This document shows positions 9,301 to 16,101 of a stretch of DNA of 64,000 nucleotides, piece by piece (the first letter of the stretch is position 1; every line of letters begins with the position of its first letter). The DNA is from Micrococcales bacterium 72-143 (GTDB lineage Bacteria > Actinomycetota > Actinomycetes > Actinomycetales > Microbacteriaceae): contig MKVM01000003.1 of assembly GCA_001898835.1 (NCBI GenBank), forward strand, positions 124,001-188,000, in the 5' to 3' direction. Under the pieces are notes generated by a model. It was not told where the DNA came from. It did not search any database and saw only the letters and a list, made by a program, of their open reading frames with translations. The position numbers and the translations under genes are program-made.

Positions 9301-11758
9301 CGTCGACGAGGGTGAGGTCCGAGGCGATCGTCGTGCCGGGCTCGCCGTCGGTGACGTCGCGGATGACGACGTCACCGCTGCCCGCGGTGACGGCGACCTG
9401 GAGGGTCACCTCGTCGCCGTCGGTCACGAGGGAGGGGGTCGCGGTGAGCACGACGGGGTTGATGACCTCGAGCGGCACGGCGTCCGAGCTGCTGGCGTCG
9501 AAGGCGGTGCCCAGCGTCGGCGTGAAGACCGCCGTGATGGCGTGCGTACCGGCGGTGAGGCTGTTCACGGCGGCCGTGGCGATCGCCCGCAGGGTCGCGG
9601 ACGAGCCGTCGTACGTCGCCGGGACGGTCGCGAGCGAGACGCCGTCGGCGAGGAACTCGACGGTGCCCTGCGGCAGCACCCCGGCCTCCGAGTACGGCCT
9701 GACAGTGGCGGTGAGGGTGACGAGTGAGCCCTGCAGCACGGGACCGGCGCTCGTCGACACGGCCGTGACGCTGCGGTGGTCGAACTCGGCCGCACCGGGG
9801 TCGCAGGCCGCCGCGCGGGCGCGTCCGGCGGCATCCGTGGCGGGGCAGGAGCTGCCGATGCCGAGCAGGCTCGCGGCGATGAGGGGGTGCACGAGCGCGG
9901 TGCCGATGCGGGTCAGCGGTCCCACGATCTTGCCGACCGGGTCGCCCGAGACCGCAGGGTTCGCGGCGATGCCGGGGCACGTCGTGTCGGAGTTGGGCAC
10001 GACGTTGCCGTAGCCGGTGCTGAGCCCGCTGAAGCCGGCGCACGCGGGCACGCCGCCGCCGCCCGCGTCGCGCGCGAGGATCGAGTCGCGGAGCGTGAGC
10101 GGAACGCTCGAGGCGGGTGGCGCCCCGAGGTGGCTGCCGGTGTCGGAGTCGATGAAGGTCGAGCTCTGCACCGTCAGCGGCTGGAACGCGTAGATGTCGG
10201 CGCCGCTGCCGCCCCATCCGACGGCGTTGCGGGAGAACGTCGAGTTGACGACGGTGAGCGGCGCGTAGCTGTAGACGGCGCCGTTGTAGCTCGACCAGCT
10301 GTCGACCACGGTCACGGAGTCGAGCGACGCCGAGGGGGCGTTGAGGGTCATGGCACCGCCCGACGCCGCGGAGCCGCCGCGGAAGACGATGCCCGAGACG
10401 GCGAGCGCGCGGTAGCTCGAGAGGCTCAGGATGCCGGATCCGTGGCCGACGAGCTCGACGGAGTGACCGCTCGCGTCGAGCCTGAACGCGGCGCCCGTCG
10501 CGGTGTTCGCGAGCGAGTTGAACGCCAGCACCGTGTCGCCGCCGGCGACCGAGTAGTCGGGCGCGGCGAGGTCGACGGTCATGCCGGACGTGAAACGCAC
10601 CACGAGGTCGCCGGCGAAGCCCGCGAGCGCGAGATCCTGGGCGACGCCGAGCGCCGCGCGCACGGTGCAGTCGGGGCCGTCCGCCTCGCAGGAGGCGCGC
10701 TGCGCGGCGAGCGCGTCCGCGTCGAAGGGCGTGTCGGCGGGCGAGGTCACGCGGATGACGCCGTCCCCCGACGGCACGGCGATCGCGGGCGCGACGGCGA
10801 CCGGCGCGATGACGCTCGCGACGAGCGCGACGATCGTCGCGGTCGCGACGCGCGCCATCGCGGGAAGGGGACGGCTGCGGCGCCGGGGGTCAGCAGGGGG
10901 CGCCGCAGCCGGGTCGAGGATCCGACCGTCGGGCCCGGCGGCCCGGCGGTAGAAGACGGTGAGCGCCGCGAGGGTGAGCGGCAGCAGCACGAGCTGCACG
11001 AGCTGGGCCGCCTGGGCGGCCTGCTCGCCCCACGCCTGCAGCACGAGCCACGACACGAGGAGGGTCGTGCCGACCGTGAGGACGACGGCGGACAGGGCGA
11101 GGGCGAGCACCCGCAGGCGACGTCCCCGCACGAGCCGCCCCGCGATCCGGAACGCCTGCAACGGCCCGACGCGCTCGAGCACGGCGGCCGGGAAGAGCAG
11201 CAGGGCACGCGCGGTCTCGCGCAGCGCGAGCGCGAGCGGGATCGCCGCGATCACGAGCGCGCGCACCGACGGCCAGTGGCGGAGCGCCTCCGGGCGGCGA
11301 CGACGCAGCAGGCGCACGAGCGGGGTGGCGGCGAGGGCGAGCAGCGCCCCGATCGTGATGACGGGGAACAAGGCGGTGAGGGCGAGCGGCACGGCGACGG
11401 CGAGCAGCAGGGCGAGGCCGAGGGGGCCGGTGCGGCGGATGCCGCGCACGAGGGCGCGGAACAGCCGCACGCGGCGGCCGGCGATCGTCTCGTCGGTGTT
11501 GACGACGATCGCCGCGTAGCCGGCGACGCCGAGCGGCACGAGCAGCAGCAGGGTGAGGCCGCTCGCCACGGCCATCCAGCCGATGAGCTGCGCGAGCGTC
11601 ATCGACCCCGCGACGACGGGGGCGATCGACGTCATGACGAAGGCGACGAGTGTCAGCAGCGCGGCGCTCGCGATGCCGACCACGAACTGGCCGGCCGCGA
11701 GCCGCCAGCCCTGTCGGCCGACGACGCGCAGCAGGTCGCGGACGGATGCACGCAGCAT
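3383..11758 (-). CDS. Giant membrane-anchored surface protein with Ig-like repeats
   Basis: About 2,791 residues from ATG 11758 (an upstream in-frame ATG at 11821 would only add a Pro/Arg-rich tail). Residues 1-270 hold six to seven membrane helices reminiscent of the GDPD-type/DUF975 membrane domain. A further hydrophobic segment around residue 301 reads like a signal peptide (MARVATATIVALVASVIAPV). After it come a CSLREA-like stretch (RVTSPADTPFDADALAAQRA), a beta-helix-like region with DSILARDAGGGG-type text, then many ~90-residue bacterial Ig-like repeats of the PF16640 kind. Cys-containing repeats (C-x-P-F/L ... P-NC ... F-x-x-W-x-G) resembling InlB-type B repeats follow. The last ~230 residues are Ala-rich and hydrophobic, with no LPxTG tail. 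A role in adhesion or envelope architecture is likely; the exact function is unknown. It is divergent from a LAL regulator. Confidence 0.8.
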   Translation of the reverse strand: MLRASVRDLLRVVGRQGWRLAAGQFVVGIASAALLTLVAFVMTSIAPVVAGSMTLAQLIGWMAVASGLTLLLLVPLGVAGYAAIVVNTDETIAGRRVRLFRALVRGIRRTGPLGLALLLAVAVPLALTALFPVITIGALLALAATPLVRLLRRRRPEALRHWPSVRALVIAAIPLALALRETARALLLFPAAVLERVGPLQAFRIAGRLVRGRRLRVLALALSAVVLTVGTTLLVSWLVLQAWGEQAAQAAQLVQLVLLPLTLAALTVFYRRAAGPDGRILDPAAAPPADPRRRSRPLPAMARVATATIVALVASVIAPVAVAPAIAVPSGDGVIRVTSPADTPFDADALAAQRASCEADGPDCTVRAALGVAQDLALAGFAGDLVVRFTSGMTVDLAAPDYSVAGGDTVLAFNSLANTATGAAFRLDASGHSVELVGHGSGILSLSSYRALAVSGIVFRGGSAASGGAMTLNAPSASLDSVTVVDSWSSYNGAVYSYAPLTVVNSTFSRNAVGWGGSGADIYAFQPLTVQSSTFIDSDTGSHLGAPPASSVPLTLRDSILARDAGGGGVPACAGFSGLSTGYGNVVPNSDTTCPGIAANPAVSGDPVGKIVGPLTRIGTALVHPLIAASLLGIGSSCPATDAAGRARAAACDPGAAEFDHRSVTAVSTSAGPVLQGSLVTLTATVRPYSEAGVLPQGTVEFLADGVSLATVPATYDGSSATLRAIATAAVNSLTAGTHAITAVFTPTLGTAFDASSSDAVPLEVINPVVLTATPSLVTDGDEVTLQVAVTAGSGDVVIRDVTDGEPGTTIASDLTLVDGRVSTTVDDLPRGARHLVADYLGDAEHDPASSPQTTVTVRPPSHVSLTLDTATAPYGGTVVFTATVETEAGAPVPDGGSVVFDLGPAGQYGPVAVSGGVATLERDLIAGGTHSVVARYSGDPVNGTGASAGEPLTITDAGTIVSVVVVTPNAPQYGSELSFTVTVESQAGSTADPQGSVRVTPDAGDAVTVALSPDGARDGRASIVVTIPAGLEPGAHAFAVAFLADGGGYFAGSALAAPVMKTVALATTRATLTASTTSPSWGDTVELTATVEAPDSDAVPAGGTVTFRTEGGAILGTATVGAGGVATLSASAASLGLGGHQLTADYSGTTRFAASDASDALGISVGSATTTTTVTAPGTVAHGHALAIDIAVTAGAVQPDDGSEVQLVELLDDGAVRELGTVTLAAGEGRLQLHVAGDDAPPLAVGTHRIEARFAGDSRFAASTGVAEVVVLAATTTSTIAVDRASLRYGQYLVVTATVANIGSGSTGLAPVGDIAIVASGQEIARIPAASLLPAGLGKATGTLTIPAEWVGLRELRAEFVPAAGFAASVSPMPAPQVTVDPATTAVAVTLTPAGYGGTATATAQVTVAQGGPGLVPTGQVYFAVNGGDWSQGAPLDGDGRATLPGGIPVTGPGTILVRAWYVPSVWDPRFTAGVPDNSQYGVASTTITRETPTVEVTGWPSIAMSAGAAAPLTVTVTGAGSAPTGQVQLRRAATNVAFGDPVTLTAAGPHTSTATLPLAGLAIGSEDLVVAYDGYASAYNSTASAPATVTVVPARTVTTVTSSTVDGWNVLQPGVVGVQLRYTARVVSEGTPATSGIVTFSRGGVQLGSVPVDATGTASLLVAPSLDWSGTITASFGSYDPTVASSSGTLAHSWTHAPVTVQLGTPAFRVGGSSSVTATVSLDAAWGGPRPATAPQGAVVVTGAGGSCIATLTPLGGGALASTGSCVLNAPATAGADTLTASYPGSGSWGDGTATSNVTAAPGVPQIVFGSSSGSSWIGLDTVRFSWQVQGPTVDGPAIALVRGTQTICTSTARDGYCDYTFEAGTSLTAVANTFRLDYAGDANWEPRSAQRTGIFVSCVPLGTIGFASGTGTLTPITSPNCANGAGYTAGTVARWQVQHTLDDQLSGVTPASSFVTTSDWQDVGQIAVTVTPGFSPIAFGVRIEPLCVPVRISLGVTVAETPNCGGHVGRWVDDGAALTGSVFTGTVLHASATPGYTVRGVPQEFIRWGGDVPEAVRGDAEIAFTVGRRPSGAANVIGASFANICYPLTLLGSAELSYRVTAGSACTNARTGEAGYLAGSYTTVATTTTAPHAYVDRTVLTRTSGGEVDALRGDPGTTRTTQFRMTAPLTLSATVASCVPFSVAVAGINPVTGDPMGTAKVRQASTCPTAEAGWYLPNSEIWIEAADTKPRGMTLYQFVSWSGAAVARPTSTVTTVNVGPAGGVATASFVDPSTCVPFRITVVPAGAIDVGYEVQNSLGRNGCPVGTYDVKMVEMYLGDGGVPITVTATPNATSGANPYIAIGYTTKRFRNSTGSITAVDGGVQPGSSRTFAAYSATDVTVYVCERIYAQAVLLSPNGTPHSSEVGSDSDLIQVSPTPNCPVPGRAAYTVGSQVYLNAGADPSGYRFLGWSGAVTSAETQPLTPIAMDGAAQNATITATYQVVCHQLTSNWASVQVDPAPNCPDTPASENRYIGGTTVTLTATSEGSNLFREWKGAADATDDRFAAVVMSSDKSVYAYFSSKSAGEAISSAFTDLGNALAVAAKKAVGAAAAVASALVAGSNPVFVVMSGVAAFGSALSFITDKLGVQGKVLDAILSGTSAVGTAMEIMQAPFQCGVEWGGSAGSTPSSSMVQLQNAAAGAALGALKDRANAGTQGAVANLVERFYGADAAANVQSAQNASKTFGRVAAVGLAVYQQAAAGNLGWDSSARAAWTDGGAYNACMIRVLSKIPGMPAAPGPGYNYSTMSY

Positions 11759-11817
11759 GGCACTACCCCCACCCGCGGCTCGGGTTCCCCGTGAGCGCGC
11801 CGCGGGTCGCACGCTCG

Positions 11818-11832
11818 GCACGATTGTCGTGC
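11818..11832. promoter_or_regulatory. Short perfect dyad in the divergent intergenic region
   Basis: GCACGA-TTG-TCGTGC, a perfect 6-3-6 inverted repeat 60 bases upstream of the giant gene start. On the minus strand it contains GACAAT, a possible -10 box for the giant gene. A second regulator site or the promoter core are the options. Confidence 0.4.
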
Positions 11833-11850
11833 GGGTCGCGCGTCACCTCT

Positions 11851-11869
11851 CTAGGTGGAAACCACCTAG
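11851..11869. promoter_or_regulatory. Perfect 19-bp dyad operator between LAL regulator and giant surface gene
   Basis: CTAGGTGG-AAA-CCACCTAG is a perfect 8-3-8 inverted repeat. Each arm has TAGGT, matching the TRGGY core known for LuxR/GerE-type helix-turn-helix proteins, so the divergent LAL regulator is the natural ligand (inference). It sits at about -36 to -18 of the presumed leaderless start of the regulator gene, and just upstream of the -35 region of the giant gene. That geometry fits autoregulation plus activation of the surface protein. Confidence 0.6.
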
Positions 11870-11874
11870 ACCGC

Positions 11875-11880
11875 CATACT
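11875..11880 (+). promoter_or_regulatory. Putative -10 box (CATACT) for a leaderless LAL transcript
   Basis: CATACT ends exactly 7 bases before the GTG at 11887, so transcription would begin at the start codon. No well-spaced Shine-Dalgarno sequence is present. Confidence 0.45.
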
Positions 11881-11886
11881 GGGGCG

Positions 11887-14451
11887 GTGCAGTGGACGGC
11901 CGAACCCGAGGCGGAGCTCGTCGACGCCCTCGTCGCCCGGCTCACCGCCCGCCGCGGCCGGGCCGTGCTGCTCGTCGGCCCCGCCGGCATCGGCAAGACG
12001 ACCCTCGGCGCCGCCGTCGCTCGGCGCCTGCACGAGGGCGGGCACCGGGTGGTCCCGGTGCTGGCGGAGCGGGCGCTCGCCGGGGTGCCGCTCGGCGCCA
12101 TGGCGTCGGCGCTCGGCGGTCTCCCCGCCGACCCCGGTGCGACGCCCGCCGAGCGCCTCCAGCTGCTCGCCGCCGCACTCGCGCCCGCCGCCGCGCGCGC
12201 CCTGCTCGTCGTCGACGACGCACCCCGGCTCGACGAGGCGTCCGCCGCCGCCGTCCGGCAGTTCGTGCGCGCATCCGGCGTACCCTGCGTGCTCTCGGCG
12301 CGCACCGGCGAGGACCTTCCCGACGCGCTCGCGCACCTCGACGCCGAGGGGCTCGTGGAGCGCATCGAGGTGGCCCCCCTCGCGGACGACGTCGCCGCCG
12401 CCGCGGTGGAGCGCGCCCTCGGCGGACCCGCGGAGCCCGAGAGTCTGCGCACGCTGCTGCGCCGCGCCGCCGGCAACCCGTCCTCCCTGCGCCGCCTCCT
12501 CGAGGAGGCCGAGCGGGTCGGCGTGCGCCCCTCGCCGTCCGGCGCGATCATCCCCGAGACCGAGCTTCCGGAGGCGCTCGCCCGCGAGATCGCCGAGCGT
12601 CTCGCCCCGCTCGGCGACCGCGAGCGAGCGCTCGCCGAGTTCCTGGCCGTCGTGGAGTCCATCGACGCGGACCTCGTGCCGGATGCGCGCGCGCTCCGGC
12701 ACCTCGAGCGGCACGGCCTGGCGATGCGCGACGGGGACGGCGCCCGCCTCGCCCACCCCCTGCTCGGCGAGCACCTCGCCGAGGCGCTCGTGGGCCCGGC
12801 AGGCGACCACCGGCGCCTCGAGGCCGCCCGCGTGCTCGAGGGCACCGGGCGCGACGCGCTGAGGTTCCGCGCGCTCGGGCTGCGGATGCAGACCTCCGAG
12901 CCGCCGACCACGGCCGAGCTCAGCTGGGCGGCCGTGCACGCCAACGCCTTCGACGATCGCACCGTCGCCATCCGCTACGCCCGCCACGCGGTCGAGTCGG
13001 CGCAGCGGCGGCGTGAGGCGGCCCCCGCTGCGGCGCTCACGGTGCTCGCCGCCGCCCTCTCCATGAGCGGCAGCCTCGACGACGCCGACCGCGCCTTCGA
13101 CGAGGCGCTCACCGCCGCATCCGACGACGCGGAGAGCGCGGAGGCGGCGACCCTCGCCGGCTTCCACTACGCGGTGCGGCGCCGCGATCCGGCGCGGGCC
13201 GCCGCGCTCGGCCAGGAGGTGCTCGACCGACTGGGCGACCCGTCCGCACGCAGCTACCTCGCCGCGAACGTCGCCAAGTGGCGGCTCATGGCGGGCCAGG
13301 TGTCCGAGGACCCGGGCGTGCCGCTCGAGCCGACGGAGGACGCCGCGTTCGCCCTCAGCCCGCTCATCCTGCGCCTCACCGTCGCGATCTTCGGCGGCGA
13401 CGTGCCGGAGGCCCGCGCCGCCATCGGCGAGGGGCGCCCGCTGATCGCCGTCGCGCGCGGCGTCACCCGCCACGGGCGCGAGCTGCTCGACTTCGGCGAG
13501 TACCTCGTGATGCTGCTCGAGGGGAGGGGCGAGGAGGCGGCCGCCTTCGCCGAACGGGTGAGGCCCGACCGCTTCGACGAGGCGGCCGGCATGTGGAGCT
13601 ACGGCCAATCCATGGCCGAGTACCATGCCGGACGCCTCGAGGAGGCCTACCGCCTGTCGCGCGACGCCGTCGAGCAGCTGGAGTGGCGCGACTTCCTCGG
13701 CGCGCTGGGCGCGGCCCGCGGTGTCCAGGTCGCGACCATGGCCGCACTCGGCGACCGGGACCGGGCGCGCGAACAGCTCGCGACCCTGGAACCCGACGCC
13801 GAACGCTTCCCCTCCGCGGCGCTCCAGCTCGCGGAGGCACGCGCCTGGCTGCTGCACGCGGAGGGCGCCGACGAGCGCGCCGCGGCCGTGCTCGCGGAGG
13901 CCGCTGCCGCCGCCATCGAGGTCGGCTACCCCAGCTTCGCCGCCCTGTCGGCCCACCTCGCCGTGCGGTTCGGGCAGCCGGATGCGGTGCTCGCCCCGCT
14001 CCGGGACGCCGCGGCCCGCGCCCCCGAGGCCCGGCTCGTGGGCCTCATCCGCGACCACGCCGAGGCGCTCGACCGCGGCGACCCGCCCGAGCTGCTCGCC
14101 GTCGCGGAGCAGCTCGCCGCCGCACGCTGGAACGCCGCCGCCCACGATGCCGCGCTGCAGGCGGCGGATGCCGCACGCCGGGCAGGCGCGGCATCCGTCG
14201 CCCGGCGCGCGCGGGCGCTCGCCTCGCGCCTCGCGGCGGAGCTGCAGCCGTCGCCGCTCGCGGGCGCGGCGGCCGACGCCCTCTCACCGCGGGAGCTCGC
14301 GGTCGCGCGCCTCGCCGCCGACCGCGAGCGCAACCGGGAGATCGCCGACCGGCTGGGCATCTCGCTGCGCACGGTCGAGAACCACCTCGCGAGCATCTAC
14401 CGCAAGCTCGACGTCACCGGCCGCGACGAGCTGCGCGCCGTCCTCGGCTGA
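11887..14451 (+). CDS. LAL-type LuxR family ATP-binding transcriptional regulator
   Basis: 854 residues from GTG 11887. Longer in-frame starts would overlap the divergent gene and have no support. Walker A GPAGIGKTT lies at residues 31-39 and a Walker B-like ALLVVDDAPRLDE near 108-120, giving an AAA/STAND ATPase. A helical TPR-like middle of about 450 residues follows. The C-terminal LuxR helix-turn-helix contains LSPRELAVARLAADRERNREIADRLGISLRTVENHLASIYRKL in pieces. LAL proteins are ligand- and ATP-dependent activators, usually of neighbouring genes. The divergent giant surface gene and the shared dyad make that gene the likely target. The signal sensed is unknown. Confidence 0.88.
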   Translation: MQWTAEPEAELVDALVARLTARRGRAVLLVGPAGIGKTTLGAAVARRLHEGGHRVVPVLAERALAGVPLGAMASALGGLPADPGATPAERLQLLAAALAPAAARALLVVDDAPRLDEASAAAVRQFVRASGVPCVLSARTGEDLPDALAHLDAEGLVERIEVAPLADDVAAAAVERALGGPAEPESLRTLLRRAAGNPSSLRRLLEEAERVGVRPSPSGAIIPETELPEALAREIAERLAPLGDRERALAEFLAVVESIDADLVPDARALRHLERHGLAMRDGDGARLAHPLLGEHLAEALVGPAGDHRRLEAARVLEGTGRDALRFRALGLRMQTSEPPTTAELSWAAVHANAFDDRTVAIRYARHAVESAQRRREAAPAAALTVLAAALSMSGSLDDADRAFDEALTAASDDAESAEAATLAGFHYAVRRRDPARAAALGQEVLDRLGDPSARSYLAANVAKWRLMAGQVSEDPGVPLEPTEDAAFALSPLILRLTVAIFGGDVPEARAAIGEGRPLIAVARGVTRHGRELLDFGEYLVMLLEGRGEEAAAFAERVRPDRFDEAAGMWSYGQSMAEYHAGRLEEAYRLSRDAVEQLEWRDFLGALGAARGVQVATMAALGDRDRAREQLATLEPDAERFPSAALQLAEARAWLLHAEGADERAAAVLAEAAAAAIEVGYPSFAALSAHLAVRFGQPDAVLAPLRDAAARAPEARLVGLIRDHAEALDRGDPPELLAVAEQLAAARWNAAAHDAALQAADAARRAGAASVARRARALASRLAAELQPSPLAGAAADALSPRELAVARLAADRERNREIADRLGISLRTVENHLASIYRKLDVTGRDELRAVLG

Positions 14452-14469
14452 GCGGCGCTCCCGAGGGGC

Positions 14470-16101
14470 TCAGAGCGCGACGGCGCCCACGAGGTTCACC
14501 CGGATCCCCATCCGGTCGAGCATCGCGGCCTTCGCCGCGAGGGCCCGATCGGCGGTCTCGGCGTCCGGTGCGTAGACGAGCTGCGCGTGGTTCGCCTTGT
14601 GTCGCGCCATGAACTGGTCGCGCGTCACGTCGTGCAGCACGACGTGCGCGATGGGCCACTCCGGGTTGGTCGCCCGCTTGCGGCGTTCCGTCTCCTCGGC
14701 CGGCAGCTCCACGACGGTGCCGCGGAAGATGTCGGCCTGCAGCACGCCGTCCGCGATGAAGACGCGCGACAGCACGACCTCGCCGGGCTTGGAGACGCCG
14801 TTGAGGGTCGCGCCGCCCGCGGGGAAGAAGACGTGGCCCTGCCGCCAACCCTCGGCGTGGTCCCATCCGCCGAGATGCGAGGCGGGCACCGAGCCCGAGA
14901 TCTCGTACACCCACACGAAGCGGCCGTCGTGCTCCTCGCCCCAGCGCACATCGTGCAGCGTGTTGTCGGGCACGAGCCCCATCGCGCGCCACACGCGGTC
15001 GGTGACGAGCGCGTCGACGGCCACCCCCTCGTCCGCCTCGTTGAAGTGCGGGAACGCCCGGCCGGCGTGCAGCTCGCGGGCACCGTCGCGCGAGAGCACG
15101 GGGGGCCGCTCCGTGGTGTTGAGGATGCCCTCGGCGAGGTCGGAGGCCGGCACCAGGTCCTTGAGGCCCTGCTGGTACTGGATGCCGACGGCGTCGAGCC
15201 CGAAGTCGTCGGCGATTCGCAGCGCGGCGATGTACATCTTGAGCTGCCACTGCACCTGCTCGCGCGTGAGCTCCGTCGCCGGGTCCTCGCCGTAGCGGAA
15301 CGTCATCCCCCGCTCGACGAGCCAGTCGTAGGCGGCGTCCGCCTCGTCCTCGCGGACGTTCAGCATCTCGGCGTAGAGCGCCGACTGCGAGAGGCGCTCC
15401 TTGTAGATCCCCGTGGGGTTCAGCAGCTCGTCGTCGAAGATCGCGTTGTACATGCCCATGCAGCCTTCGTCGAAGACCCCGATGATGGCCTTCTCGGCGA
15501 GCAGTTGGTCGCCGAGCGCCCGACCGAGTTCGACCTCCGGGCTGTCGGGCAGCGGGGGCAGCGGCCGCACGTGGGACGCGTCGTGGGTGATGCGCCCCGT
15601 CTCGGTCCACTCGCGCAGCCCGTCGCGGAACCACGGGTCGGTGAAGTCGACGGACCAGGTGGTCGCGTACTCCTTGCCCATCTTGGTGAGCCCGGCGTTG
15701 AGACCGAGGAGGCCGACGAGGCCCGGCCAATCCCCGGCGAAGTTCGCGACCGTGAGGATGGGGCCGCGATGCGTGCGCAGGCCCGCGAGCACGTGATGGG
15801 AGTACTGCCACACCGATTCCGCGACGATGAGGGGCGCATCGACGGGGATGTGCCGGAACACCTCGAGGCCCATCCGCTGGCTCGAGATGAAGCCGTGCCC
15901 TGTCGCCGGGTCGACCTCGTTCGCGCGGATCACGCGCCAGCCGAGCTCCTCGAGCACGCGGGTGACGGCCGTCTCGAGCTCCACCTGGGTGGGCCAGCCG
16001 GCCACGTTGGCCGACTCCCGCAGGTCGCCGGATGCGATGAGGTAGGCGGTCTTCGGAGCGAGCTCCGGCCGCGGGGTGATCGCGGGAAGCGCGTAGGTCA
16101 T
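14470..16101 (-). CDS. L-fucose/D-arabinose isomerase family sugar isomerase
   Basis: 543 residues; GGAG precedes the ATG, which overlaps the kinase stop as ATGA. Family signs are GIQYQQGLKD (306-315) with D321 in DLAEGIL, aligning with the G-x-x-GQR...GDTAEAIL metal-site region of FucI, and ANH at 503-505, matching the GANHG histidine of FucI. Length is close to FucI (~590). FucI enzymes interconvert L-fucose/L-fuculose and D-arabinose/D-ribulose. Coupling to an FGGY kinase inside a GH172/GH183/GH116 locus makes D-arabinose to D-ribulose the most economical role (inference). L-fucose or another aldose cannot be excluded, and not every metal ligand could be verified by eye. The gene is convergent with the LAL regulator. 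Confidence 0.8.
   Translation of the reverse strand: MTYALPAITPRPELAPKTAYLIASGDLRESANVAGWPTQVELETAVTRVLEELGWRVIRANEVDPATGHGFISSQRMGLEVFRHIPVDAPLIVAESVWQYSHHVLAGLRTHRGPILTVANFAGDWPGLVGLLGLNAGLTKMGKEYATTWSVDFTDPWFRDGLREWTETGRITHDASHVRPLPPLPDSPEVELGRALGDQLLAEKAIIGVFDEGCMGMYNAIFDDELLNPTGIYKERLSQSALYAEMLNVREDEADAAYDWLVERGMTFRYGEDPATELTREQVQWQLKMYIAALRIADDFGLDAVGIQYQQGLKDLVPASDLAEGILNTTERPPVLSRDGARELHAGRAFPHFNEADEGVAVDALVTDRVWRAMGLVPDNTLHDVRWGEEHDGRFVWVYEISGSVPASHLGGWDHAEGWRQGHVFFPAGGATLNGVSKPGEVVLSRVFIADGVLQADIFRGTVVELPAEETERRKRATNPEWPIAHVVLHDVTRDQFMARHKANHAQLVYAPDAETADRALAAKAAMLDRMGIRVNLVGAVAL

Noticed and set aside
10856-10858. Separate gene starting at the internal Met before the signal-like segment of the giant protein
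   Set aside because: No Shine-Dalgarno, no stop codon between the membrane part and the ectodomain, and no leaderless box; a single fused product is simpler, though proteomics could overturn this.
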